From: JADFQT01 sp965216025
Lineage (GTDB): Bacteria; Chloroflexota; Dehalococcoidia; Lucifugimonadales; UBA3495
Direction: 5' to 3'
Length of the DNA: 64,000 bases
Assembly: GCA_965216025.1 (NCBI GenBank)
Contig: CBDCEX010000015.1
Location: 248,001-312,000, forward strand
Shown here: positions 17,643 through 26,315 of the stretch, in pieces
How positions within the stretch are numbered: the first letter of the stretch is position 1
Layout of the letters: each line of letters opens with the position of its first letter
Notes under the pieces: model-generated
Seen by the model: only the letters and a program-made list of their open reading frames with translations
What the model was told of the DNA's origin: nothing
The model's database searches: none
Translations under genes and position numbers: made by a program

Positions 17643-18178
17643 ACGGGGAGGTTATCTCGGTAAACTGTAGTCCGACTCATAGCCTGATCAAGCCGAACCA
17701 GGAACAGGTACGGCTGCTTGCCGGTCTAGGGGTAGAGGGTGACGCCCACGCCGGAACAACGGTCAAACACCGCTCACGGGTCGCCCGAAACCCGGACCAG
17801 CCCAACCTGCGACAGGTGCATCTGATCCATTCCGAGCTGTACGCCGAACTGAGGGAGGCCGGGTTTGACGTCTCCCACGGCCAAATGGGCGAGAACATTA
17901 CCACGGGCGGCGTGGACCTGTTGGGTCTTCCGACCGGCGCGTTGCTTCGTATCCGGGACGCCGTGGTGGAAATCACCGGCCTACGGAATCCCTGTGCACA
18001 ACTAAACAAGATTCAGCCAGGGTTGCTCGATTCAGTATTGGGCCATGACGAAGACGGAAACCTCATCCGGAAAGCCGGGATCATGGGTATCGTCGTCACC
18101 GGAGGTGAAGTCGCTCCCGGTGACGAGATACTGGTCGAGCTACCCCCGGGACCGCACGAGTCGCTTCTTCCAGTTTAG
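17639..18178 (+). CDS. MOSC-domain protein
   Basis: The 179-residue protein matches the MOSC fold of molybdenum-cofactor sulfurase C-terminal domains. GLGVEGDAHAGTTVKHRSR comes near residues 30-50 and the block QMGENITTGGVDLLGLPTGA near 82-101. The conserved cysteine lies in ITGLRNPCAQL at about residue 120, and the end is GIVVTGGEVAPGDEI. MOSC proteins bind and transfer sulfur to metal cofactors or act in molybdoenzyme-dependent detoxification. The ribosome site is AAGGAG, and the start overlaps the stop of the peptidase remnant. Confidence 0.85.
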   Translation: MNGEVISVNCSPTHSLIKPNQEQVRLLAGLGVEGDAHAGTTVKHRSRVARNPDQPNLRQVHLIHSELYAELREAGFDVSHGQMGENITTGGVDLLGLPTGALLRIRDAVVEITGLRNPCAQLNKIQPGLLDSVLGHDEDGNLIRKAGIMGIVVTGGEVAPGDEILVELPPGPHESLLPV

Positions 18179-18191
18179 CTGGTTTGGTCCC

Positions 18192-19442
18192 CTAGAGGAG
18201 GTTCCACCTGGGGTTGGCGTCAACTTCGGCTTGGAGCCGTTCTACGATCCAGTCCCGGACCGAGCCGTCCAGGTAGAAAGTCGGCTTGATCAGGTCGCTT
18301 TCGTCGGTAATCATACCTTCCGCGAGGGCGGCCTGCGCTGCCCGTGTACCGGGGCGGACGCGGACTCCCACGCGCAGATTGGCCAGGGCGGGCCGGATTC
18401 CCTTGAGGAATGCCAACTTGGTCTCCACCGTCTCGGCCGTCTCACCGGGCTCGCCGAAGTTCTGGGATATGACGTAGTTCAAGCCTGTGGCGTCGCATCG
18501 TTGGCAGATGTCATTGAGCGGCTCAAGCCGCGCATCCAGCGGCCCGTCGTCCAGGCTCTCCCCGGCGATGGCTTTCATAATCACGAGCCCTGAGCCCGCC
18601 TGTTTCATCAGGCTCAGGACCTCTTCATCGCAGGCGTCGGGCACGGGGGCCAGGTAGCTGTTCCAGCGGACCTTCAGGTCTTCCTCGATCAGCGTCCGGC
18701 AGAGCGCCTTGGCGTGAGGCATGGGAACGTTGAAGCCTGAGTCTATGAAGAAGACCTTGCGCACGCCGAACCGGTCCTTCATCTGCTGGACTTCCTGGAC
18801 CACGTCCTCGATGGGCTTGAGGACTCGCCAGATTGTGGGATCGTTGCCAACCTCTATGGAGTGGGAAAAGCTGTCGTCCAGCTTGGTGACAATGCCGATC
18901 CCGAAGCCGGCCTGCTCGTAGCGAATCATGTCCAGTTCTTCGAGACGGGGAGGCTTGGAGAAGGTGGAATATGCAAACCCACGGTAGACGATCTCGCCGC
19001 TGCCGTCCTTGTAGACGAGTCCGGGAAGGTTGTGGAAATTCTCTCCGCTCTCGATGGAGGCGGCCACCTGGGCGAAGGTCTCTCCCCCGTCTCCGGCGAC
19101 ACCCAGGTCCGGTTCCAGGTAGCTAAAGCATTCCCTCGGTAACAGACTGAAGCCGGGGCCGCCGCATACTATTGTTGCCTTCGAGACAGACCTGACGCGT
19201 TGGATGACTTCTTTGGTTGAAGGCAGGGCCCACTGGGGGTCCATGTAGCTGGAATTGTCCAGGTTTCGCAGGGATATTCCCACCAGGTCTGGCTGGAACT
19301 CCTTGACTGTGCGTTCGGTCTCTGCGAGATAGTCCTCGGAGAACATGAGATCCAGCACCTTGAGCTCGTGCTGGTCCGGGTCAAGGTGCCCTGCGATGTA
19401 AGCCAACCCGATGGGGACAGGCTGGGCGTTCATGCGGCTCAT
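18192..19442 (-). CDS. B12-binding/radical-SAM-fold protein lacking the cluster cysteines
   Basis: This protein of 416 residues or more has an N-terminal cobalamin-binding-like Rossmann domain (DLVGISLRNLDNSSYMDPQW, then IVCGGPGFSLLPRECF, VAGDGGETF). A TIM-barrel region follows (VFFIDSGFNVPMPHAKALCR, LVIMKAIAGESLDDGPL). Where radical SAM enzymes have CxxxCxxC after a GxxTKRG-like strand, this protein reads GIGIVTKLDDSFSHSIE with no cysteine. It therefore cannot bind the usual 4Fe-4S cluster there. The first ATG at 19442 looks internal. The frame continues upstream as RILLIATNRHQRL from an ATC codon at 19484 that has AGGAG seven bases before it. Confidence 0.7.
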   Translation of the reverse strand: MSRMNAQPVPIGLAYIAGHLDPDQHELKVLDLMFSEDYLAETERTVKEFQPDLVGISLRNLDNSSYMDPQWALPSTKEVIQRVRSVSKATIVCGGPGFSLLPRECFSYLEPDLGVAGDGGETFAQVAASIESGENFHNLPGLVYKDGSGEIVYRGFAYSTFSKPPRLEELDMIRYEQAGFGIGIVTKLDDSFSHSIEVGNDPTIWRVLKPIEDVVQEVQQMKDRFGVRKVFFIDSGFNVPMPHAKALCRTLIEEDLKVRWNSYLAPVPDACDEEVLSLMKQAGSGLVIMKAIAGESLDDGPLDARLEPLNDICQRCDATGLNYVISQNFGEPGETAETVETKLAFLKGIRPALANLRVGVRVRPGTRAAQAALAEGMITDESDLIKPTFYLDGSVRDWIVERLQAEVDANPRWNLL

Positions 19443-19613
19443 TAACCGTTGGTGACGATTGGTGGCGATGAGGAGGATGCGGATTGCTGACTCCTACGTG
19501 GTGATAGGGGAGCGCTAGCCTAAACTGGACAGACGGTTTGGGGATTGCAAGTAGTGTAGGAGTCGGGACCAGGAGTGTCAAACGAGACGGTTGGCGATAG
19601 ATTTGGGCTCTGT

Positions 19614-19766
19614 CTACCACACCTCTTTGCCCTGAGGGGACCCGAAGTCTTGCTCCTCGTGAATGTTTTCGCCGGTTACTTGAGCAAGCAACTTGGCCAG
19701 GTCGAGCGGTTTTTCTTGTGCGATTACCTCGTGATCCGTCTTAGATATCCCGTTATCGGGGTCCAT
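19614..19766 (-). CDS. Short MazE/AbrB-type antitoxin-like protein, orphan
   Basis: The 50-residue protein starts MDPDNGISKTDHEV behind AGGAG. Its tail LDLAKLLAQVTGENIHEEQD followed by FGSPQGKEVW closely resembles the toxin-binding C-terminus of MazE-type antitoxins (…ITPENRHEE…GKEVW). The N-terminal SpoVT/AbrB DNA-binding half is absent, and no MazF-like toxin follows on this strand. It is divergent from the selenoprotein candidate, with an inverted repeat between them. It may be a decayed antitoxin. Confidence 0.5.
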   Translation of the reverse strand: MDPDNGISKTDHEVIAQEKPLDLAKLLAQVTGENIHEEQDFGSPQGKEVW

Positions 19767-19779
19767 ATACACTCCTGCC

Positions 19780-19794
19780 GTTAATGTCGTTAAC
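19780..19794. promoter_or_regulatory. Inverted repeat GTTAATGTCGTTAAC in divergent promoter region
   Basis: Five-base arms GTTAA/TTAAC around TGTCG lie between the divergent antitoxin-like gene and the AhpD-like gene. It is a candidate operator; no regulator can be assigned. Confidence 0.4.
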
Positions 19795-19838
19795 ATATAC
19801 ACAGTTCGCGGCAATGTCCAATGGAGGAGGCGCACATC

Positions 19839-20216
19839 ATGGCAAGAATCGGGTTGGTCCGAGAGGCGGAAGCCACCGGTCGGGTGAAGGAGATATACGA
19901 GGATATCAAGGACACGATGGGGTGGGGTTTCGTCCCGGAGACCTTCCAGGTCATGGGGCACAACCCCGGCCATTTGGAGGCGTACTGGTCGCATTACAAA
20001 TTGGCCATGGGGCCGGGGAAAGTTGACATAAAGACCAAGAAGCTGATCGCCTACGTGGTTTCGGCGGTGAACAACTGCGGTGTTTGAGTCAGTTTTCATC
20101 TGGATGCCGTGAAGCATCTCGGAATGGACGACGCCTACCTTGCCGAAGTGATCGAGGTGATGGGGGAAGTGGCTAAGGGAAACTTGATTATGCACTCACT
20201 GGGAGGCAGGCATTAG
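19839..20216 (+). CDS. AhpD/carboxymuconolactone-decarboxylase-like protein, candidate selenoprotein (CxxU)
   Basis: The ATG at 19839 has GGAGGAGG eight bases upstream. The protein is 125 residues if the TGA at 20085-20087 is read as an amino acid. It runs MARIGLVREAEATGRV, through GWGFVPETFQVMGHNP, to SAVNNCGV-TGA-VSFHLDAVKHLG and ends NLIMHSLGGRH at TAG 20216. The family motif is CxxCxxxH with a redox-active cysteine pair; here the second Cys codon is TGA. The sequence after it keeps the conserved His and family pattern in the same frame. A stem-loop 20 bases downstream fits bacterial SECIS geometry. The alternative is a plain TGC-to-TGA nonsense mutation in a region rich in pseudogenes. 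Its likely role is thiol/selenol-based peroxide reduction. Confidence 0.6.
20103..20118 (+). promoter_or_regulatory. Candidate SECIS stem-loop
   Basis: GATGC pairs with GCATC around a six-base loop CGTGAA whose second base is G. The loop starts 20 bases after the TGA at 20085. Below the upper stem, a GU pair and a TTC/GAA pairing could extend it through an internal loop. Published bacterial SECIS rules (G in the first two loop bases, loop 16-37 nt after UGA) are met. Confidence 0.5.
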
Positions 20217-20290
20217 GGGCGCCTCGCCCGGCGGAGGCCGCTTGACCACCCCCGCCGATGGTCAATAAAATCCCTGCCAAAGGAGGAGTT

Positions 20291-22033
20291 ATGAAATACG
20301 ATTACGTTGTAGTTGGCGCTGGCTCGGCCGGGAGTACCATAGCTAGCAGACTATCCTAGAAGTCTGGCCGGAAAGCCATTGGCAGGGTTTCGCGCTACGC
20401 CAAGCAGACGTATTCCAGTCTTACTGGGGGTTCCCCCCCGTCTTACGGCATGGTAGTGTATGCAATACGTTTCAATAACCAACTGTTACATCGACAACCG
20501 ACGTTAAGAAAACGACGGCTTGGGGAGAATTGGGGTTTCCGGCCAGACTTCTAGGACTCCAGCAAGTCGGTGATGCTCCTGGAGGCCGGGCCGGACTTCC
20601 CGAACTTCGAGCACCTGCCCGAAGACCTTAAGATGGGCAATAACGTCTGGCTCTCCGCCTACGGCCCCCACACCTGGGGTTTCGAAGCCCAGGTCACGCC
20701 CCAGCAGCAACATCTGGTCATTCCGCGCGGGAAGGCCACCGGCGGCTCCAGTGCCGTCAACGGCCAGGTCCTTTACCGGGGCATTCCTGAGGACTACGAC
20801 CGATGGGCTGAGTGGGGCAACGACGAGTGGGGTTACACCGGCGTCCTGCCCTATTTTCGCAAGATGGAGACAGACCTTGACTACCCCGGCGGCGACTTCC
20901 ATGGCGACGACGGCCCGATCCCGGTCCGGCGCTATCCCAGAGAGGAATGGTTGCCCCACGCCTCCGCGTTCCAGGAGGCGTGTTTCGCCGAGGGGTTCCC
21001 GGACGACCCCGACCAGAACCACCCCGAATCGACCGGCGTTTCACCCAGGGTGCGAAACACTCTCGAAGGGGTCCGAATCAGCACCGCAATAGCCTATTTG
21101 AACCCTGCCCGCCACCGGCTGAATCTGACCATCAAGGCGGACGTGCACACGAGACGGGTGGTGTTCGAAGGGAAGCGGGCCGTGGGGGTCGAGGTCGAAA
21201 GCGGCGGCGAAGTCTTCACCGTCGAGGGCGAGAATGTTGTCCTGAGCAGCGGAGCCATCGGCTCGCCTCACCTGCTGCTGCTATCCGGCGTCGGCCCTGT
21301 GGAGCACCTGAACAGCTTTGGTGTGCCCGTGGTCCATGAACTGCCAGGCGTGGGTCAAAACCTCCGAGACCACCCCTCAGCGACCGTTCTGTTCCGGGCC
21401 ACCGGGGACAAGCCGGACGTCCAGGCGCCGGTGATCCAGGTAGGGCTGCGGTACACCGTGGAGGGTTCCTACCTGCGAAACGACATGCAGGTTAGCCCCA
21501 CTATGCTCACCAGCGAGCACCGCCCGGTGCAGGTGGAGATCAACGATGACGGCAACTATCTGGGCGTGAGTTGCAGCCTGCAACTAGCCCTGGGAGCGGG
21601 GGAGTTGCGCCTGCAGTCCACCGATCCCAGCGTGCAGCCATTCCTGAACTACAATTACCTTACCGATCCCTTCGACCGGGAGAGGATGCGCAAGGCCGTC
21701 CGGTTGGCGGTTCGGCTGGCGGACCATCCATCCTTCAACGAGCTGATCATCGATCGGGTCTCGCCCACCGACGAGGAACTGGAGTCCGACGATGCCCTGG
21801 ACAATTGGCTCATGCACTACACCGGCACGTCCCACCACATCTCGGCCACCTGCAAGATGGGCCCCGCCTCCGACTGCATGGCCGTGGTGGACCAGTACGG
21901 CAACGTGCACGGGCTGGAGGGGCTGAAAGTCGCGGACGCGTCCATAATGCCCGACTGTATTCGGGCCAATACCAACGCTACCACCATTATGATCGCCGAG
22001 AAGGTGGCCGATTACATCAAAGCGGGGAAGTAG
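20291..22033 (+). pseudogene. GMC-family FAD oxidoreductase (choline-dehydrogenase-like) split by a MITE
   Basis: The 5' exon-like piece 20291-20356 starts behind AGGAGGAG and encodes MKYDYVVVGAGSAGSTIASR plus LS, the FAD-binding Rossmann GxGxxG. A 198-bp inverted-repeat element follows, starting with TAG. The gene resumes at 20555 in the same frame with DSSKSVMLLEAGPDFP. Downstream are the GMC signatures PRGKATGGSSAVNGQVLYRG and SSGAIGSPHLLLLSGVGP, and the catalytic His region HYTGTSHHISATCKMG. The whole would be about 514 residues, normal for the family. The large 3' part could be translated from ATG 20570 but would lack the FAD loop. Confidence 0.85.
20357..20554. repeat. MITE family 2, copy 1 (198 bp)
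   Basis: The ends are TAGAAGTCTGGCCGGAAA and its complement; the interior includes TTCGCGCTACGCCA and a GTTAAGAAAACGACG stretch. It is shared, in opposite orientation, with 27471-27648. It lies inside the GMC gene, and excising exactly 198 bp rejoins the frame. It contains a 22-base insertion (20423-20444) absent from copy 2. Confidence 0.85.
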
Positions 22034-22154
22034 AGGGCCGGGGTGAGGGGACCCCCTGTGGTTATCGAGGTTAATCGGGGTTTTCCCCTCATCCTAGCCT
22101 TCTCCCTTAAAGGGAAAAGGGACCGGTTGCGCCGGCGGGGAAGCGGGTCGGGTT

Positions 22155-22550
22155 TTAGTCCCGGCGCTGGACCAACTCGATGAGCACGTCGTCGGGACCC
22201 TCGATGTAGGAGAGGCGGCCGCCTCCGGCAACCTCCGTGATGGGGAGGACCACCCGGATCCCGGCCGCTTCCAGCCGCTCCATGTCCGAGTCGATGTCGT
22301 CGACGACGAAGCCGAAGTGTTCCAGTCCCAACCGGTTTAGCTCGGCCTCGGGCCGGTCCTGGGGCGAGCCCGCTTTCTGGGAGGATATGTTCAACCGCAC
22401 CGGGCCATCCACTTCCATGCTCACGGTGATGGTGCCCGGCATGACCTCTCTCGCCGCCAGCAATTTTGCCCCGAAATGCTCGGTGTACCAGGCAGCCGAG
22501 GAGTGGGGGTCAGACGCCCGGATATGCACGTGGTTGATTGCGTAACTCAT
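22155..22550 (-). CDS. VOC (glyoxalase/bleomycin-resistance) family protein
   Basis: The 131-residue protein is one VOC unit with two beta-alpha-beta-beta-beta modules. INHVHIRASDPHSSAAWYTE supplies the first metal-ligand His, and GLEHFGFVVDDIDSDMERL the second. YIEGPDDVLIELVQR carries the terminal Glu ligand. Such proteins are metal-dependent lyases, isomerases or extradiol dioxygenases. It lies on the minus strand 75 bp downstream of the SDR gene, in the same direction, so the two may be co-transcribed. Confidence 0.85.
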   Translation of the reverse strand: MSYAINHVHIRASDPHSSAAWYTEHFGAKLLAAREVMPGTITVSMEVDGPVRLNISSQKAGSPQDRPEAELNRLGLEHFGFVVDDIDSDMERLEAAGIRVVLPITEVAGGGRLSYIEGPDDVLIELVQRRD

Positions 22551-22624
22551 AGTTTCGCTCCTATCTCTGGAATATAGTCCTTCCGCTTCCGAAGTTCGCA
22601 GCTCCAGGCGGCTAAATCAGATGG

Positions 22625-23383
22625 TTAACCCCGGCCGATAAACGGCATGGTCGTGGCCATCACCGTCATAAATTGCACGTTGGCGTCCAGGGGCAGGCCG
22701 GCCATGTAAACCACGGCGTTGGCAACGTTGTCCACGTTCATCGTCGGCTCGCCGGTGATATCCCCGTTGGGCTGTAAAATTCCAGACTGGATGACTCCGG
22801 TCATTTCGGTCTCAGCGTTACCAATGTCGATCTGGCCGCAGGCGATGTTGTACTTGCGTCCGTCTGGTGAAGCCGCCCGGGTCAGACCTGTCATGGCGTG
22901 CTTGGTGGCGGTGTAGGGGGCCGAATTGGGCCTGGGAACATGGGCGGAGATCGAGCCGTTGTTGATGATGCGGCCACCCATCGGGTCCTGGTCTTTCATT
23001 GTACGGAAGGCTTCCTGTGTGCAGAGGAACGCCCCGGTGATGTTCACGTCTACCACCGCCTGCCACTGCTCGAAGGTCAGGTCCTCCATCAGAATTGGTG
23101 GGGCGCTGATCCCCGCGTTGTTGAACAGCAAGTCGACCCGTCCAAACCTCTCGCGCGTCGCGGCGAACAGAGCTTTGACCGCATCGGGCCGGTCTACGTC
23201 GGTGGGGACAACCAGGGTCCTGGAGCCGTCGGGTCCGGCCTCGGTCACCGTGTTTTCCAGCGGCTCCACGCGCCGCCCTGCCAACGTCACCGAGTAACCC
23301 TCCCGCAGCAGGGCGAGAGCGCCGCTCTTGCCGACTCCCGTCCCCGCCCCCGTTAGGATAGCGACTTTCAACTCAGATGCCAT
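22625..23383 (-). CDS. SDR-family oxidoreductase
   Basis: The 252-residue short-chain dehydrogenase has cofactor motif TGAGTGVG at about 11-18, NNAG at about 90 and the active-site serine in NNGSISAHVPRP. The catalytic pair YTATK follows. The Arg-rich GRRVEPLENT after the second strand favours NADP(H). The substrate is unknown. The sequence AASPDGRKYNIACGQIDIGN is typical of a subgroup seen in marine and soil catabolic clusters. Confidence 0.85.
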   Translation of the reverse strand: MASELKVAILTGAGTGVGKSGALALLREGYSVTLAGRRVEPLENTVTEAGPDGSRTLVVPTDVDRPDAVKALFAATRERFGRVDLLFNNAGISAPPILMEDLTFEQWQAVVDVNITGAFLCTQEAFRTMKDQDPMGGRIINNGSISAHVPRPNSAPYTATKHAMTGLTRAASPDGRKYNIACGQIDIGNAETEMTGVIQSGILQPNGDITGEPTMNVDNVANAVVYMAGLPLDANVQFMTVMATTMPFIGRG

Positions 23384-23403
23384 GGTGGTGTCTCCTGGAT
23401 GGC

Positions 23404-24420
23404 TTATACGTCGATGCTGTAAACCCTGGCGGCGTTGTCGTGGAACATGGCGGCCCTTTCCGACGCCGAATAGCCGCTGGTCATATGCTTGAAGGCGTTG
23501 TACATGACGTTGTAGGAATACGAGACCTTGTCCGGCGGGAAATTACTTTCGAACATGGCCCGGTCCGGACCAAACCGCTCGATGCAGTAGGTCATAAGTG
23601 GGGCCATAGCCTCGGCCAGTTCCTCCGAGCCGATCGGCGTTTCGCGTAGGTGCCAGTCGAAGCCGTAACGAGGTTGACCCACTCCACCCAGCTTGACCAC
23701 CACGTTGGGACACTGGGCCAGGGTAGCCACCCCTTCCCGCCAGGCGGGGATCACCTCATCGTCCCGGTCTCCATAGGCCCCCACCCGCATCAGCCCGCAG
23801 ATGTGGTTGGATACGATAGTCAGGTCCGGCACGGCCCTGGCGAATTCCGCGACCTCGGCAAGCTGGGGAAAGAAGGCCGTATTCTCGTAGACCAGTCCCT
23901 TTCGCGCCAGCACCAGTTAGCCGGCCAGGAACTGCTGGTCGGCTAACTGGTGCTCGAAGCCGCGGTTTTCGATCTCCGGGTGAGGGTCCCAACCCACGGA
24001 ATGGCGTATGCCCCGGAAGCGGTTGGGGCTTGCTTCCTGGAGGGCGTCCAAGACCCGTTCCACGTCGTCGCCGAGGGTCAGGTTGGCATGGCCAATGATA
24101 GCCGCCGCAGCCCTGGCCGGGCCGTAGATTCCGCTGGCGCTGGCGGCGGCGAGACCCTGGACGAACTCTACCTCGCCAACGGGCCGTAACTCCTCCGGGC
24201 CGCCGGGACGATACATGGAACGGGCCTCGATGAATACCGTCGAACGCACGTTGTGTCCGCTGTTAACGTCGGCCATCAGCTCGTGCAGCAGGTAGCGGTG
24301 GTAAGGCACGCGCTCGCGGCGGAAGTCCCAGAAGTGGTGATGGGCGTCGCAGATGGGCATCTCAGGTTCCAGGGTCGGCTCCTCGGTTAATGCCAGCCAG
24401 TCGTTGCCTCCGTATGCCAT
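23404..24420 (-). pseudogene. Amidohydrolase (TIM-barrel metal hydrolase), in-frame stop
   Basis: The ATG at 24420 has GGAGG upstream. The first part has the metal motif ICDAHHHFWD near residue 24 and runs to QQFLAG, then TAA at 23917-23919. The same frame continues LVLARKGLVYENTAFFPQL, VSNHICGLM, KLGGVG and FGPDRAMFESNFPPDK to the end at 23404. Together they give about 338 residues, the normal length of the amidohydrolase-2/lactonase family. Only one codon separates the two parts. The stop lies in one arm of an 18-bp inverted repeat, suggesting it was copied from the other arm. Confidence 0.8.
23909..23954. repeat. 18-bp quasi-palindrome around the nonsense codon
   Basis: AGCACCAGTTAGCCGGCC at 23909-23926 is complementary, with one mismatch, to 23937-23954 across a 10-base loop. 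It is unusual inside a coding sequence. Confidence 0.85.
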
Positions 24421-24538
24421 AGCAGCGCCTCCGTAGCTTGATTGGAGAGGGGTTGACGGCCCTAATCCTAACACATACCCGGATGGACGGGCCCTGGTAT
24501 GTTAGGATAGGCGCACTTCAGGCCGGAGGGGAGAAATC

Positions 24539-25632
24539 ATGGCTGACAAGATTCGACTTGGAATTATCGGCGCGAACATCCACCGGGGTTGGGCCGTGCG
24601 GTCTCACCTGCCCGCGGTAGTTGCCAGCCCTGAGTTCGAGCTAACCGCCGTCTGCACTACGAGGATGGAGAGCGCCGAGGAGTCTCGTCAGAAATTCGGC
24701 GCGAGGCTTGCCTTTGACGATTACCGCAAGATGCTCGATCACCCGGACATCGATGCCGTGGCGGTGAGTCTGAGAGTGCCAGCCCACTACGAGCCGACCA
24801 TGGACGCTCTGAACGGCGGCAAGCACATCTACACCGAATGGCCTCTGGGACGGACCACCGCCGAAGCGGTGGAGATGGCGGACCTTGCCCGCGAAAGGGT
24901 GTCCGCAACATGGTGGGACTCCAGTCCCGAGCCAACCCGGTGCTGCTTTACGTCAAGGACCTTGTGGCTTCGGGCTACGTGGGCGAGGTGATGTCGTGCC
25001 ACGTTAGCCGCATCGGGGGCGGAGTCCTGGAGAGGCAGTCCGACCGCACCTGGCAGAGGGACAAGGAACTGGGGGCTAACACGTTAACCATCTCCTGCGG
25101 TCACACAATCGACGCGCTGCGGTTTGTAGTTGGCGACTTCAGCCAGGTGTCATCGGTGGTTAGCACTCAGGCGTCCCAGTGGTACGAGGTCGATACCGAC
25201 CAGATGGTGGACGTCACCTCTCCAGACAACATTCTGGTTAGCGGCAAGCTCGCCTCGGGAGGCGTGGCGTCGGTGCATATCGCCAGTAACCCCTTTGCCG
25301 GCAGCGGCTACCGAATGGAGATATACGGGCGGGAGGGGACACTGATCGCATCGTCCGGCGAGTCCCCCAACCACGACCGAGTCCGGCTGCAGGGGGCGCA
25401 GGGCAGCGACCAACTGGAAGACCTGCCGATTCCGCCCCGATACACCTTCGTGCTCGAAGGAATGCCCCACGGCGCGGCGTACAACGTGGGCCAGATGTAC
25501 TACCAGTTCGGCCGCGGCATCCGCGAGGGCGAAGGGTGTCAGCCGGACTTCGACGAGGCCGTCCGGCTGCACCGGTTCATCGACTCTATCCAGGAGGCCT
25601 CGGACCAGAGCCGCGAGGTCGTCGTTAGGTAA
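24539..25632 (+). pseudogene. Gfo/Idh/MocA-family oxidoreductase, one-base frameshift
   Basis: The 5' part (24539 on) has the NAD-binding start IRLGIIGANIHRGWAVRSHL and the block GKHIYTEWPLGRTTAEAVE, equivalent to the EKPLA motif. Near 24895-24900 the frame must gain one base in the GGG of GAAAGGGTGTCC to continue as GVRNMVGLQSRANP and VASGYVGEVMSCHV. It then proceeds to IDSIQEASDQSREVVV. Repaired, the protein is about 364 residues, the family norm. The substrate, perhaps a sugar or polyol, is unknown. Confidence 0.8.
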
Positions 25633-25647
25633 CCGAGAGCCCCGGTC

Positions 25648-26166
25648 TCAGGACCCGGTCCACTCGAAGCCAAGGTTGGCAAAGCGGACGAACACGGTCC
25701 CAAACGGCGCAGCCAGCGGGCCGTTGGCCGCCAATATGGCGATCGTGTGTTGAGCGCCGGGGGTGGCGTCGCTGGAAACCTGGACCCGTTGAGCAACGTT
25801 GAATCCCTGAACGGTACCCCTGTCGCGGTTGCATTCGCCGTCGATCCAGATTTCGCCGTAGTCGTCGACGCAGGTCTCAAACTGGACGCGCATCCCGTTG
25901 GTGGGGCGGCCGTTGACCGTCTCCGGGATGGTGATCGTGGTCCGGTACCAGGCGAAGGTAAAGCCGCTGGAGATCCCCACAGACAGGTCCTGGCACGTTT
26001 CCCAACCGGAGTCGTCGTAGCCGGGTAACCGGCACGGGCTGCCCTCTCCGTTGGCTACCAGCCCCTCGTTTTCCTGACCGGGCACAAAACCAATGGCGTA
26101 TTTCCAGGTAGCATTAGTGGCTGCCTGTCCCGCCGCGTCTCCAATGTTGATGGTTGCTCTTGGCAT
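25648..26166 (-). CDS. Galactose-binding/jelly-roll-like protein
   Basis: The 172-residue protein begins MPRATINIGDAAGQAATNAT. It has the beta-sandwich pattern of the sugar-binding domain found at the start of family 2 glycoside hydrolases: DDSGWETCQDLSVG, WYRTTITIPE, CVDDYGEIWIDGE and HTIAILAANGPLAAPFG. No catalytic domain is attached, so it may be a stand-alone binding or accessory protein. It is convergent with the Gfo/Idh remnant. Confidence 0.6.
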   Translation of the reverse strand: MPRATINIGDAAGQAATNATWKYAIGFVPGQENEGLVANGEGSPCRLPGYDDSGWETCQDLSVGISSGFTFAWYRTTITIPETVNGRPTNGMRVQFETCVDDYGEIWIDGECNRDRGTVQGFNVAQRVQVSSDATPGAQHTIAILAANGPLAAPFGTVFVRFANLGFEWTGS

Positions 26167-26315
26167 ATCTTCTCACCTGTTCACTAGGTTGCATTGCTGG
26201 TCGAGCAGATTAGTAACACTTCGCCCGGAGTTTGGCAAATCCGGGATGGTCTGGCAGCAGTGATCTGTGCTTTAATGGGCCTGCGCCGAGCTATTCCTTG
26301 GGGGAGGTACGCATC

